Of a DNA stretch of 64,000 nucleotides, positions 32,901 through 45,569 are shown piece by piece; the first letter of the stretch is position 1; each line of letters starts with the position of its first letter. The notes beneath the pieces were generated by a model. That model did not search any database, had not been told where the DNA came from, and saw nothing but the letters and a program-made list of their open reading frames with translations. Source of the DNA: Pempheris klunzingeri (Eukaryota; Chordata; Actinopteri; Acropomatiformes; Pempheridae); the NCBI RefSeq assembly GCF_042242105.1, contig NC_092015.1, positions 14,215,535-14,279,534 of the forward strand, written 5' to 3'. The position numbers and the translations under genes were made by a program.

Positions 32901-35900
32901 CACATTAGCCAGAGCCCTCTCAGGAAGCTGGAGGTTTGCTGCATGTGTGCGAGTGTCTCTCTCGGGAGCCTGAGGTTCATGTGGAGACCAGATGTCTGTC
33001 CTCCCGTCTGGATATACACAGAACGAGACTGCCGACACACACACACACACAAGCTTTGCCCGCCAAAAGAAAAAAACCTCATGTACACATTCTGACGCCT
33101 ATTTTGCAGCATTTGTCTCTCTCTGCCATTATCATCATCATCATCTTCAGTATGTGGTGTGACACTGAGACACTTTGTCTTTGCATCATTCAAGGCCTTC
33201 GCACTCAGCTAAGTGCATGTTGCACTAAAATTTCATCAAAAACAACAGCGTTTGCAGCAGCTCATGGTATGTAAACATGATGTTGGCACTGGAAGTAAAA
33301 GTAAGTACTGAAAGTAAGCCTCGCTCCATGTGGTTTGTTACACCAAAGTGTGGGTCAGAAGGGAGGAGCGGTAGAGCCCACAGATTGCGGATGGCTGAAA
33401 ATATGTCTGTGGGCTGTCAAGCAAAAACAAAAACACATCATATACTAAATCAACGGGTGAAGATCAAGAAGCCGTGGATGTTTTAAGCATGAAAAGAGGG
33501 TATATTAAAACCATGCTCTACACTTCTATTTGTCATTAAAACTCAACAACATGCTTGTTCATGTTCTTGTCAATGACAAGGAAACAGACCAGCTGAGCGT
33601 CTGATATGTTTGTATAAACAGGGCAACAATGGAGACTCAAGCCAAATGAAGCTTTAAGGATTACAAATTTCTGTGTATTTGCCTCTAATGCTGTCACATT
33701 AGGTGATAACAAAGGGGAGCTAATAGATGGAGAGACAGAAACAGGTGTACAGGATAATCAGGTTCTGCAGAGTTGAAGATGTAGAGATCCACGGCAGATA
33801 TGGCATTCCAGCGACAACATGGCCAACAACCAAATACAGTATGTCCCTGCTTCCAAATGTGACATTCCCTATCGGGTATGTCAGACCGCTTCACGCTCCT
33901 CCCACAAATATCTATTTTCATGCCTGGTAAACAGAGACAAGTTCCCTTCATATCTGAGGTTGGTGCAAGCTGAACCTTCAAGAGGAAAAATGTGACCGAG
34001 GTTGAATTTGAAAACCAGGCGAATGTGAGCATGCAAGCACCTGAGAGGATTTCCAGGTTACACAGATACAAATTCAGACTGTTGTTTCAGTGATACGCTG
34101 AAATCTGACAGTCCTCATATGCTGCACATCATCCACCAAAACCCTCTTTGTCACTATAATAAGTACTTTAGTAGTGATCAGGCACACTTCATACGCACAC
34201 ATTTAACATCACCTCTACGGCTGAGCATGGTGGTAACTTAATGCTGTGGCTAAGCTTTTCAGAAGAAGACAGAAGGAACAATGATATATATAAACCACAT
34301 AAAGAGATAGCCTTGCTGAGAACCTGTTTAAGTGCTTGACAACAATGACATGAATCTGACAACTAAACGACTTCAGAAAGCTCTTAAATTCTTTTAAAAT
34401 CTGTAAAATGATTAGAGGATATTGAGCTCCACTCATTCAAGTAATTTTTTTATTTGTGCATTAGCGAAGGCCCAAAATAAAGTTCATTAAAACGTTTTTT
34501 CATGAAATACAAAAAAATTTAAAAAAATTGAAAACCCTAACATACGCAGTGTATTATTGCAGGAAAAAGTTTATAGATTTGTGCAACACAGTTTGTGTCA
34601 TTCGGACCTGGGGAAATGTGACTGGATTTCTTGACAGCCCACTTGGCCTGATTATTGCAATTTTGGAAGAACCAGCAGGCAGTTGGGGGAAATAATTATT
34701 GCCCCGGGGTGTTACAAAATGTTATCATTCTTCATTTGTATGTGTAAGAGCAACTTGTGCATTTAGCCATAAGTGTTCCCAAAAGCTGATGAAATTTTAC
34801 ACAGCTAAGAACCATATGAGAAGAATATTTAGTCTACATGTAGATTTAAAGAAGACAGATGTAATTGGAAACAGCACGGATCGTCAAATAGCTGATTAAC
34901 CTGTGCCGCCCTGATCTGCTTTGGAGGAGTGTCGGCCTTGGCTCTTCACTACCAAGATAATTGAATTCTGCCTAATGAAGGAGGGATGAGAGACATTTAC
35001 GGAAAGAAACAGCAAACGCGCTGGAGAACATCAAACCCCCATCAGAGGGCAAAGAGAGAGCAGAGGAGCGAAACTGAATCACTTGGCGTTTCCACTGTGC
35101 GTTATCGATGGAAATCTCAAAAGAGAACATTGGACATACTGTTGCTCACATGCTTTCGTTCTTCATGGAAAAAAATAATCTGTCCTTCTGCCCCTGCTTG
35201 GCATCCTTCTCTCCTGGCTCATATTTTTAATTACAAGCTATTTCCAAGAGCCATGGGTAAAGGAGGCTGAAATAGACTCAACATGGGGAGGGTTTTTTTT
35301 TTTTTTTTTTTTACACAAGAGCTGCAGACAACCCTGGTTTTACATTAACTATAGGCACTACAGTGAGTCCAGCTCAAACAATGTCTAAAACGACTAATTT
35401 CATTCAACGCTACGCTCAACAGGCTTTTCAAATATCCTGCATGTTGTGTTTCTTAAACAGTATATGTAATAATTGGTACATACATATCTAATCACCTCAG
35501 AAGAGGACACCCTATTTCTGGCAGAACCATCAGGACTTCCTGTTTTCCAAAGGAAAGCACGAGGTTATGGCTGACAGGATCTCATCAGCCGTGAGTGGCT
35601 GTGGCAGGGCCCACGTTACTCAGACAGAAATAAGAAGCTGTAATCTCCACTTCAGTCAATAAGAAGGGAGGGAAAAAAAAAAAAAAAAAAAAACTTTCCA
35701 TGGAATGTTTGACTTTATTATTTCTCCTGGACTGTGACAACAGGGATCAGCAAAACTCGTACTGCACCTCATGGTGCTCCACTACATGCCTGTGCAATAG
35801 AGGACACCCTCGCAGTGCGTAACAGAGATGAAATAATAATAAATAATTGCATGTGCGTTTAGCAGACAAACACTGAAAGGAGGAGGAAGGGATCAATATG

Positions 35901-38900
35901 GAGCATAAGAGCATAAAGGCTTAGTATTTGAGACAAAAAACATGGATCTTTAACAGTATGTGTCGGGCAAGTGACCTAAAAAGTAGATAAACTTTTATGC
36001 CCATTTAAAAAAATAATGATTACAACTTGTATTTGCCCTCAGAGCCAATCCTGTCCACTGATGTCATTGTCAGGCTGAACAATCCTAATTATAACCTAAG
36101 ATACTAAGATGTCCATTCATTACACAAACATTACACAACACTAGAATATAATATATCAACAGTTACAAAAGTGTGTGACAGGTCGTGTTTTTTTCCACAC
36201 CTGTTTTCAGAGACGAAACACCTCCCGTCCTTACAATTTGACCAGCTTTCAGTCAAATGGTCCACAAAGCCGTGATTTGTCTGTGTTGTTTTAGGCTTTA
36301 TTGTCTGTCAGCATGAGTGAGTCAACATATAATAATAGAAACACATCATTTTCAATTGTTGACATGTTCCATCCAGATTTTCCAGTCACATAAACCACCT
36401 TGTGTGTTCAGTCACACATAAATGCTTTACGTGCAGCATGGTATATACATACAGTGATGTTCTAAGATAATTATAATTAATTTTAAGAATTAATTAACTT
36501 CTTGTTTGCGTCTGCCTCAAATGAGTTTACTTTGCATACGTCAGTGACATGTCATGCGCTCAGGGAAAGGCAGATTGAACATTAGCATTGTCAGAAAAAG
36601 GGACGAGAGGCAGGGGTGAAAGATGAAAAGGTGGTTTGCTGATATGAGGATGAGATTAACTAGAGATCAAGCACCTGCTCCTGACTGTATGACCAGCTGA
36701 ACCTGTGTGGGTCCATGCTACACCCGCTGGGAAAACTCCAGAGACTTCAGACGACCACACTTATATTTGCAAATCACTTCCTGGATTGGTTCTCGTGGTT
36801 TTACAACGCTTCATGAAGCTCTAACTCAATAAACTAATTTACAATAGCTGCAAAAGAACAAGAAAAAAAGTCAACATGATAGAAAAGAAATGGACCAGAT
36901 GAGGATACGACATCAAGTAAGCTGAAGGAGGATGGCCTTTCTGGAAGGACGCGGAAGTCAGGGAGCAAAATCAGAATGAATGAAAGTCTTGATGAAGAGA
37001 AAGAGAGTTAGCTTGCTGAAAAACACAAAGAGACATGTGAATGGGGAAGAAGTCTCCGTCCCTCCCACACTGTAGTGACAATCTGAGGGGCCAGCTGGCC
37101 TGGCCAAAGCATCCATTCACTAGGCTTCCAGGAAATGAAGGAGAATAAAAACTTTAAGAAAAAAGGCGATACAGCTATCTGCTCTCAAACTCTGTTAGTT
37201 GCCACCAACAACCAGATGGTGCTGGAGCTGGTTCCCACAACAAATCCTGAACGACTCTCAGAGTTTCCACCACTTAAACACAATTTTCACCTGACGACAA
37301 TTGACTCAGAGGTGCCTTTGACCTTGTGTAGAAACAAAGGGCCCCTAATGTTACCAGCTTATACGATCGTCACCACACAACCCTACAACCACACAACCAG
37401 GGGCATCATGGGCACTGAGTACACTGACATTTCACAATAAAACTACAATTAGATAACCTGTTAAAGAGGTCATAGTTTTAGTTGCAAAATGGTACTCAAA
37501 GTTAATGAGCCATAAACTGGAAAGTTTGCCTAGAAAAGCAACGGCGTATGCAACATCATCAGAAATGACAAAGCCAGGTTGTCCAGAACAATAGAGAAGA
37601 TAACTTAAAAAATATAGATAAGATAAGATATAAGATAAAAAACTTTAAAAAAGGATCTCTAAAAAAACAAACAAACAAGTTTAGAGGTGTACTTCATTTT
37701 GGGAGTAGCACCGGTGACACCAGCAAGGAGCAGGAAGGAAAATCTTTCACCATTATCTAACTTTAAATCATTTGCTCACACACACAGATATTGTACATGA
37801 TCTGTTGTGCCGATTGTTATGCCATGTGTGTCTGGCAAAGAATTCCCATATATTATCTCGACCAAAACCAGTTGATTAAAAACCTTTGCTAGTTTCCTGA
37901 CGTAGCGTCAGCTTCCATTATATAAAATCTCTTGGTGTGTCTGTGTGGGAGGGATATTACATTTTAGTGTTGTTTTGTATGTAAATGTACAAGAGAATAT
38001 TTACCAGAGTAGATTTGTATGCCAAGATGTTGTTGAAGTGATGTTTCTCAGGACAGGATGTCCATATGACAGAGTATGTTTACATTTATATACACTGTGT
38101 GTGTATATGCAGTATGTGGCATGTTGAGGCTTTTTATGTTTCACTATGTTTTCAGGTTGTCCGTCTGTCCATCCCTATGTCCCATTTAGGGATTTTTAAA
38201 TGCTTTGGGGATCATTAATGCACATCTTATTGGATCACTTTATTTAGCGTCCATGTAAGCAGTTAAGTTGAAATCCATAATCAGAATGATTTCAATTAAA
38301 TTGAAGTAAATTGTTGCTGGAACTGCAGGTATCGTCTACTGTCGCGGCTAAAACGTTGAATCTATCAGAATCAACTTTATTGGCCGTGAATTGAAAAGAA
38401 TTAAACGTGTGAACACCTACAAGGAGGAAACTCTCACACTAATAGACACCAAACATGACAAGAACAACAAAGCTTAATAAAGTCAAGTCAAATCAATTTT
38501 ATGAATCACAAATCAAACCAGGACAGGAGACCTCCTGTTGCTCTGGTGCTCCACCACAAGCTCATTGGTTTTTTTGTCATTGAGCTTCAGGTGACTGTTG
38601 TCGCACCATGTGACGACGCTCTGAATCTGTAAAAATACTCTCTAAGTGAACACAGCATGTTTTTCACTGGAATCATTGATGTCAAAAAGCTGACAACCTC
38701 CATGTTGCCAAAAAAATACACTTAATGCCTCGTACATGTATTATATGAGTCTCGACAGACATGGTTGTAAACTGTAACTTGAGTGGTTGGTTAATACGAG
38801 TGCTTTCTGCTAATGGAAAGTCAGCATGCTAGATACTTTCTTTATGCAGTACAAGCCTCGTCCACAGAGACCTGATTACTAAATTCTGCTGAGAGATATT

Positions 38901-41900
38901 TCCTCATAGCCCTGCGATTGAGTGGCGACCAGTCCAGGGTGTACCCCGCCTCTCGTCCAATGTCAGCTAGGATTGGCTCCAGCCAGCCGCGAGCCTTAAG
39001 GACAAGCGATACAGACCATGGCTGGACGGATATTTCCTTGTACTTTGGGTTGAAAACATGGCTGCATTAACACCCAAATAAGCACACAGATTGCGTCTGC
39101 TGTACGTTACAAATCTACTCTAATCATGTCAGAGAGACTTCTAATAAAAAATGTAAATGAACAGCTCTTGTGAGGTGAGTAATACACCGCAACAACACGA
39201 CAAGAGCTTGGCAACAGTCAGCAGCACACAACATCAGAAAGGTCTTGGATGTAGGTCACGCAGCCAGAAGCAGAGAGAGAAAATATTCAATCAGGATGTA
39301 GCTCGGTGTTGCCTCTTCAGGCCATTTCCCTATTTATTTTCCATAGTGTTTAAAAGTGGGAGTGGGGGAAGGGTTGTCTGACCTAACCTGTTACTGCCTC
39401 AGACAAATATCTCCCATCAGGCCAGTCTGTGGAGGGTCACCGTGTCATGAAGATGACTGGCTCTGTTGAAAATCTGCTAGAAACAATTAAGTGGATTGCT
39501 TGATGGGTGGAGTTTAACTTTCTCAAGGCATGAAAGAAGGTTGAGGGCTTGGCAGGGGGGGCTGTAACACTGGAATGATTGTCTCCTTGTTCCTCCCTCA
39601 CTTGTTCTTTGTAACTAGACAAGAAAGACGGGTATTTTGTCTTTCTGTGCTATGTCTGTGCTTCCGACAGGTGCGTTGGGGCTGTGGTGCATTCACTCTT
39701 GTATAGTGAATTCATACAGGTGGTAAGTCCAGGTAGATGATTTCTTACACAGAATCAAAAGGTTGGATGTTTTACAGTCAATGTGACACATCTTTGGCCG
39801 AAATGTTAAATCTAGGAGAAGAGCTTATTTCTAACTGTGACAGAAACTTGAAAGACCTACCACCAAGTGATGAAAGAGAAGCTCCCAGGACTGACTCAGC
39901 TTCTGGTTCACCACCATGTCAAAGAAGTCATAGATGAAGTAACCTGCGGGGATAGACAGCATTTAGCAAACGCCCATCTTTAGGTTCAGCAATTCATTCA
40001 TCAACCAAAACACGACACATTCTTTTGACAATGGGAGCCTCCAGGGTATCAAGTGCATCAGGGGGGCCCTGCTTCCATGACGACAACGATGGCAACCAAG
40101 ATGTTTCTTGGAGAGGGGCTATTCATATCCACCAACCCCACCCCTTCGCCGCCACCAGCTGTATCCATGGTGACGGCTATTCAGAACGCTGGAAAAATAA
40201 TGAAGTGTCGCGGATGAGGATGAAGGGGTGCGAGGGAGCTCAGGGGTTTGGTGAGACTGGAATTAACCTCATTACGTTGGAGATTTGCCACCGGGACCCT
40301 TTAGTTGACGTGGTGACACATTTGGGTTCGTCTCATCATAAATAAATGTACTTGCCGCCAGCTGCTACCATTATCAAAAGACTGCCATCAAGCATTTGAT
40401 TGGTTTGTCGGCATTATCTGGTCTCCAGAACAGTTCTCATTGTTTCACAGGAAAACTGACAGTGGACAATGGAAATGAATTTTTTTCCAACAATAGCTTT
40501 TGTTTTCACAAGAGGTTCAGTTTGAGTAAAATTTGGCGATAAACAGCCAATGTGACTTTAAATAAATAAAAGTTAGCTGACACCTCTTTTTCATTCAGTT
40601 CTGTCTGACACTTTAAAACATACAGAATGGAACAAACGGTGACTGATTGACAAAGAGAAAGAAAAACAAATCTTGCTTTTTTTAAGCAGAGTATACTTCT
40701 TTATATTCTGCAACATGGGCATGATCGCTACGTGACGCCTAGGCTCTGTGCAGCTACTGCTTGACTTTACACTGGAAAACATCCAAAGCAAGAAAAAAAA
40801 AAAAACAGGTTTCTATTGAGATCATATAAAGCAACACACTTGCTTTTTTCCATGCAAGTTACATTCATCAGCATGTTTGCATGAACAGGGAACTCCTTTC
40901 TTAAACCTGTTAGTCAAACAAGCGGGTTTCAGGCTGACCGCATCACGTTGGAATGAGCCAGTTCAGCGTGAGAAACCTGATTAAGACACCTGGGTTTGTC
41001 TAATACCAGGCAAGTTACTGCAGCATGTGAGCATCTTACTTCCTGCTTTTGCAATCTGAGTAAACCAGACTTGTAACATTGTGGCTTCTTCTTTATATTA
41101 TGCCAGGGGAGGAATGCTTAACATCACTATCAGCACGACTCTTTGTCTGTATTAGAGGTAGCTTACTATTGTAATCTAGGTGTGACATGAATTGTTCTTT
41201 AAATTGGTTATTCACAGCGACGTGGAGAATGAATTTGATGTGAGAAAACAGCATCTCACACATGAAACATTAACAGCAGTCGGGTCACTCTACAGGAAAT
41301 TGTTCTGGGTACTGGAAAAGGTCTTCATTCAACAAGTGGAGATCATTTACGGCTTATCGCTGCGAAGTTTGCAGAGCGGTATCACAGCGTGTCGGACTGA
41401 ATGCACAAATCCTCTGTACACAACTTCTCAGTGAACTTGCTGAGGCCTCAGGATCACACCACATTTCTGGTGGGAGGGTTCAGGAGAAGCACTCCACTTG
41501 TTTTTCCGAGGATGACCCCCCCCTCTCTCTCTCCCCATCCCTCCCCTTTCTGTTACCACTGACTGATGTGAATGGCTCGCATAAATCAACTGACTTTTCG
41601 CACAGTTGCTGTCTCGCTGATGTCACGTGACTGTGCAGGGTTACGCCCCGTGCCAGGGACAGATAATAATGCCCCCCATTGATCTCCACACACCGACACT
41701 GCTCCTTGCTATGCCAGCTTCCAGGGCTGGGTTTCCTGAAGGAATGTCAAACATCCTGGGAATCCTCGGGGAGCCCTTGTTGCCCGGCACGGATCCAATA
41801 AATTTGTGGTTTAAAGAGGACTCACGTGCCACTAGTTGCTCTAGAATACTTTAAGGATTAATGAGGAAAAGTAAAAAAAAAAAAAAACAGGACGCATTGC

Positions 41901-43508
41901 TATTTTAAGAATGTGGGATAGCATGCACACTTAGATTTAGAGAAAACTTACTTAAACAATATATGCAAGCATCTAGTTTAGGTTTACGGAGAGTAGATGG
42001 TAAAATTCACTGTAGTTGGCATTGTGGATTCCCTGAAACACACCATCTCCAGCTCATTCAAAGATAAGACAGTGAGAGCGTTTACATTTTTAAAAACCTG
42101 ACCATGTTAAAGCCTCATCTTTACCACTACAGCTACAGCATGGTAAATAGTAGAAAACAAGCTGAGAAGTGAAGGAGCTTATCAGCATGTCAGCAGCTGA
42201 TTCACTGAGCAGTCAGGGTGGCACTGATGTGTAAAAAGGCTCAGTTTACTGTGTCTGACCCATTCTTGTGGACATTATGATTTCCATATTGTTAAGCAGG
42301 AATTATATCGTGTACATATTTGTTGACATTATGTTATTAAAAAAGGTCTCTTTATCCTGTCAGGTTAAGACTTGTATTAGCTGGTTAAAATAAATGCTGG
42401 GAGCTAAAACTGTGCCGATCCCATGTAGGAAAATGGGAGAAACACGGATGGATAATGTCACTTCTTCACTTTCCCTTATGGTGGCAGCACCTATGGGTGC
42501 GCTCCCTCTCTGGCCCTCCCCTCCGCCAACACCATCAGCCCATTCAGAGGAGGACAGAAGCGGTAATTCAGCCCTGTAGAAGTACTGTACTCACCGATCG
42601 AAAACGACACCAAAGCATGGGAGAACACAGAGTGAGTTTCTATCAAATCCTCGGCCATCTGAGGGTGCAGGAAGAAGCTGAAAAGATGAACACAACATGT
42701 CAAGATGAAGCATTTAGAAGAAAAAGCAGTGATTTGTGTTTTGTGGAACTTTATTAGTGACATCTTTACAATTAATCCAGTTAACTTTAATTTTGCATTG
42801 TATTTATTGATTTTAAATCTGTATATCATACAAGAGGATGTATATAGTGTAGTTATATCATTTAAGTCTTTTATACTTTTAAGTCTCTATCTATCTATTG
42901 TCTATTAGTATCTAATTGTATCTAGTCTTGTACTCTTTGTCTTACTATTGAGCTGCTGTGACAAGGGAATTAATGGAGTTTATCTTACCTTGATTTTAAT
43001 ACATTTAATTAGCCAAACAGTAAGTTACACCACATCTTTAAATCTGTGCACAGTGAGGATGAACATGGTGGTAGAAGACCTGGCCCAGCAGCATGAGGAA
43101 AATGAGTACAATAGTAATCCATTTATTGTACTAATCAATACAATAAATAACATGACGTCAAACTACAATCAGAAGTCAAGTAAGACAAACCTGAAGCACA
43201 TTTTGAACACAGTCGCGCCAAAAGCAGACACCCATTCATGAAAACACGCTCGCAAGCAGAACATCAATAAACCAATAATTTACGATCATTTAATTAGGAA
43301 TAAAAGTGTTTACGTGCGGGTTAACTCACCAGAGCACTGCCCACACGGCGGTGATACAACTGTGCACGAAGGATGTGGAGATATTTCTCCATTTCCACGC
43401 ATTCCTGCAGGCGGACTCGGGCATGGGCAGCTTTCTGACCCCATCGTTGACAAGCCTGAAGAATCCGACGGAGCCCCCGGTTGTTAAAATCACCGAACTC
43501 AGCTCCAT
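21359..43508 (-). CDS. tlcd2: TLC domain-containing protein 2, complete
   Basis: Four coding exons: 43330-43508, 42595-42677, 39861-39943 and 21359-21742, in phases 2, 1 and 0, giving 242 aa (human TLCD2 has about 264). Donors are GTGAGT, GTGAGT and GTAGGT. Family landmarks run in order: [11 protein letters not shown] and WKWRNIS (exon 1), [10 protein letters not shown] (exon 2), [11 protein letters not shown] and [10 protein letters not shown] (exon 3), then [16 protein letters not shown] and hydrophobic segments (exon 4). The tail is charged ([13 protein letters not shown]). It is a multipass membrane protein with a TLC fold; TLCD1 and TLCD2 are known to limit incorporation of long polyunsaturated fatty acids into membrane phospholipids. 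In human it lies next to PRPF8. Intron 3 is 18.1 kb and holds a Tc1 transposon transcribed in the same direction. Confidence 0.9.
22205..22350 (+). pseudogene. Possible degraded THAP-type zinc-finger fragment
   Basis: From an ATG at 22210 one frame reads MVNYCVL. A one-frame shift gives a Cys-x-x-Cys (CTNC), then GVHSFP and [17 protein letters not shown]. That order resembles the THAP DNA-binding domain (early Cys pair, FxxFP, WVxFV). The frame is broken and no matching C-x2-H is visible, so at best it is a relic, perhaps of a THAP-type DNA transposon. It could also be chance. Confidence 0.3.
23661..23681 (+). repeat. (TATTC)n short tandem repeat
   Basis: About four TATTC units. Confidence 0.85.
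23923..23950 (+). repeat. (CA)n microsatellite
   Basis: Fourteen CA units. Confidence 0.95.
24583..24644. repeat. 62-bp inverted repeat
   Basis: TATCTGTTACC at the left is answered by GGTAACAGATA at the right. The interior is built of CTATAGT/TTATAGTATA words that pair further. It could fold into a hairpin. Confidence 0.75.
27333..27359 (+). repeat. Poly(A) tract with one C
   Basis: A16-C-A9 type tract. Confidence 0.9.
27776..27887 (+). repeat. Tc1 left terminal inverted repeat
   Basis: The 112-bp outer arm, the exact reverse complement of 29230-29341. Confidence 0.9.
27953..28975 (-). CDS. Tc1 transposase, full length
   Basis: A 340-aa uninterrupted frame starting [18 protein letters not shown], the usual length for fish Tc1. 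Residues 1-115 hold the paired-like DNA-binding region with two helix-turn-helix units (around 20-50 and 80-112), joined by a GRPR-like basic linker ([11 protein letters not shown]). The DDE domain follows: D153 in WSDE, D244 in FQHD and E279 in PIENLW, with 34 residues between the last two (DD34E). The Gly-rich box [10 protein letters not shown] sits at 187-196. Residues 245-252 read TDPKHIAW, where from memory the family has NDPKHTAR, so activity may be reduced. It catalyses cut-and-paste transposition into TA. It lies in the same direction as tlcd2. Confidence 0.95.
   Translation of the reverse strand: MAKTKELSKDTRNKIVDLHQAGKTESAIGKQLGVKKSTVGAIIRKWKTYKTTDNLPRSGAPRKISPRGVKMITRTVSKNPRTTRGDLVNDLQRAGTKVTKATISNTLRRQGLKSCSARRVPLLKPVHVQARLKFAREHLDDPKEDWENVIWSDETKIELFGKNSTCRVWRRKNAELHPKNTIPTVKHGGGNIMLWGCFSAKGPGRLIRVKERMNGAMYREILSENLLPSARALKMKRGWVFQHDTDPKHIAWATKEWLRKKHFKVLEWPSQSPDLDPIENLWRELKVRVAQRQPQNITALEEICMEEWAKIPATVCENLVKTYRKRLTSVIANKGYITKY
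29230..29341 (-). repeat. Tc1 right terminal inverted repeat
   Basis: The 112-bp outer arm, the exact reverse complement of 27776-27887. Confidence 0.9.
32117..32132 (+). repeat. Poly(T) tract
   Basis: A homopolymer of about 16 T. Confidence 0.85.
35293..35312 (+). repeat. Poly(T) tract
   Basis: 20 T. Confidence 0.9.
35671..35692 (+). repeat. Poly(A) tract
   Basis: About 22 A. Confidence 0.9.
38350..38480 (+). repeat. Retroposon-tail-like repeat (CAGAATCAACTTTATTGGCC type)
   Basis: Carries the TATCAGAATCAACTTTATTG word found at the tails of many fish non-LTR elements. It stands just outside the LINE coding relic at 38.5 kb and probably belongs with it. Confidence 0.5.
38515..38640 (-). 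repeat. LINE reverse-transcriptase fragment
   Basis: The minus-strand frame reads [20 protein letters not shown] and then [10 protein letters not shown]. This matches the LINE RT segment whose family form is a FV-x-WC core followed by LxLNxxKTKE and a basic stretch. About 40 codons only. Confidence 0.65.
38895..39035 (+). repeat. Fish non-LTR retrotransposon 3' tail
   Basis: CCCTGCGATTGAGTGGCGAC, CCAGGGTGTACCCCGCCTCT and GGATTGGCTCCAGCC, ending in GGACAAGCGATACAGA and GGCTGGACGGA, form the common interspersed tail of fish RTE/Rex-type elements. Confidence 0.7.
40020..40350. promoter_or_regulatory. Candidate conserved regulatory element beside tlcd2 exon 3
   Basis: A GC-balanced, non-repetitive block in tlcd2 intron 2, about 80 bp from exon 3. 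It has RFX X-box-like half sites (GTTGCCATCG on the minus strand near 40090-40100, CCATGGTGAC near 40168-40177). The 106-codon open frame through it has no family resemblance. Conservation cannot be tested here. Confidence 0.25.
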
Positions 43509-44060
43509 CGTGGAAATGTTTCTCTGCTGGATGGAGGTTTGACAATTGGACCCGATGTGAGCGGCGTGGACGCGGAGGAGCCGGTGGGGATGAGGACTGT
43601 GGGCTACCTGTTAACACGCAGGTGTGCGGCTCCCAGTCACCGCGGATAAAAAAAAAAAAAAAGCAGCGTGTTTCTTTTCACGGTTATTTTCCAGAGATAG
43701 AGAAAAGAGAGAGAAGGCGCGGACGAGGCTGTCAAACGCGTTTGTGGTAATTTTAGTTCCTGTAATAAAATCCCCCCACAGAAAGCCCCGAGGCCCCTAG
43801 TGTGACCTGCGGCGGTGGGTGAGGGTGTGAAGCCTCGTTCACAGCACGTCAGACGGTCCTGTTGTACAACCTGACGCCTCGCTTGTGTAACTTTTTGACA
43901 TAAACAGAGAGCACAGCAGCAGCTTCTCCCCGCCCTACTACAAAGGGGCGCGGCCACGAGCACGTTTCGTGTGTTGTGTCGCGTTCAAGTGCTGCCCTGA
44001 ACGCCTCATTCACAGATAAGGGACGCACAGTATCTCCATTATTCCGTAAATTATACAAAT
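43509..44060 (-). promoter_or_regulatory. Candidate tlcd2 promoter and 5'UTR
   Basis: CpG-rich DNA directly upstream of the tlcd2 ATG, with CpG clusters at 43550-43640 and 43700-44000, grading into AT-rich DNA past 44060. It faces the aifm4 promoter region about 3 kb away. Confidence 0.4.
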
Positions 44061-44221
44061 AGTAAAGTATCCAAGAGATGAATATGCCCTACAGGAGGGA
44101 ATTATTAAGACCTGTGTTGATGAAGAGAAAGTAAATGTTTTTTCTAATGATTTAATGCCTGTTTTCTTATATTCTGTAAGTGTAACCCTTAAAGGACATT
44201 TAATTAATGGAATTTAATCTT

Positions 44222-44224
<3 letters not shown>

Positions 44225-44274
<50 letters not shown>
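44225..44274 (+). repeat. (CA)n microsatellite, 50 bp
   Basis: An uninterrupted CA run. Confidence 0.95.
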
Positions 44275-44276
<2 letters not shown>

Positions 44277-45540
44277 TCAAACAAACTAACAGTATCCAAT
44301 GTGTAGTCCAGATTTGTAATCTCTTTGTTTTAATCTTTGATCAGATTTTGCCAAACTTTCACCTGTTTCTAATTCAAGTTTCAAGCACAGCTGCTTGTTT
44401 AGTTGAACGAAAGAAGGGGTTTGTAGAAGAACATGCTTGTATTTTTTATAGTAAGGAAGTGAAAAAAAGTATTGTTTAAGCATAGTGAAACTCTTGTTAG
44501 GACACTAATGTATAAAAAACAATCAGATCACCAGCCTTATGAACACACCACATATTAAAACATAGTTAGATCTATGAAATAGTATCAGCATGTCCTGTCT
44601 GAGTATTTAGCAGAACACTGAAAGCAAACCCATGATATGAACATGCCAACTTTATCCACGGCTACCTTTTTTATCAGATGTTTAGACACAGAAAATCCAA
44701 ATGTGGCCAATGGTTTGGTGGCTCTGACGTAAGCTGCCCAGTGTGAAAGGCTGAAATACCTGGCGATCAAGCAAGCACACCACCAAAAATATCTTTCTGT
44801 AAGCCTAATCCTCTCCATAACTCAATATTCATAATCACTTTCACAACCCTCACATCAGAACAGCAAATAACAGCAAAGAACCCAATATCCTAAATATAGG
44901 GGAAAAAAAGACTGACTGGAGATTTACTTGAGTTTGGAGTGATTGATGGCCTCAGGCACTTCCACACATGAAGATAGTATCTCTGTATGAATGCTTGTTT
45001 TATTTTTCAGCACTTGTTAGCTTTGTGCTATTTGGCTTCTCAAATAAGACAATAACCACAAATGTAGGTTTTGTTGCAAAGTACATTATTTCATGCAGAA
45101 ACACTATAATGCTCAGGGAGAACTGTCTGACTAAGAAAAGTACAAAATTACGAAGAGCACCTGAAGGCAGCATTGCTTCAAATCACCTCATTCGTTCAAA
45201 ACCACCGTGGATTTATGGGAAAAGTAGTTTATTTCAGGTGTAAGTAGAGAATACATAAGACATGCCATGAAGATTTGATTTGGCACAACATTTATTATAC
45301 GCCAACACAGTTTGATGATCTGACTGTACCTAGAAATATAATTAAGATTATATTTTTCACTCTTGTTTCATTCAGTGGGAGTGGGGAAAAACAGCTCTGC
45401 CCTCATTCAAGCCAGACATGAATGACTGCTGTAGTATTTGGTGACACAGTGCCACCTTCTGCTTCAGGGCCATATGGCATTATAACCAGACAACCACACT
45501 GAGATATAGACATGGAAAAAATAGAAACCTTTAAGGGACA
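44275..45540. other. tlcd2-aifm4 interval, no gene seen
   Basis: AT-rich, with only short open frames. A CTACTTTTCCCAT word on the minus strand near 45210-45230 resembles a ZNF143/THAP11-type promoter motif but stands alone. Confidence 0.4.
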
Positions 45541-45569
45541 TCACTAATGGGTGGATGAGACCAAGTGGT

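Larger units (their letters stand above)
21743..39860 (-). other. tlcd2 intron 3 (18.1 kb)
   Basis: No further exon was recognised. It holds a THAP-like fragment (22.2 kb), small tandem repeats, an inverted repeat (24583-24644), a complete Tc1 element, poly-A/T tracts, LINE pieces at 38.35-39.03 kb, and several stretches that read like regulatory DNA (notably 34.4-35.06 kb). The remaining sequence shows nothing I can name. The 177-codon open minus frame at 32660-33193 has no recognisable family. Confidence 0.6.

Noticed and set aside
43849-44058. 69-codon minus open frame upstream of tlcd2
   Set aside because: CpG-rich promoter DNA tends to be open by chance; no match and no splice link.
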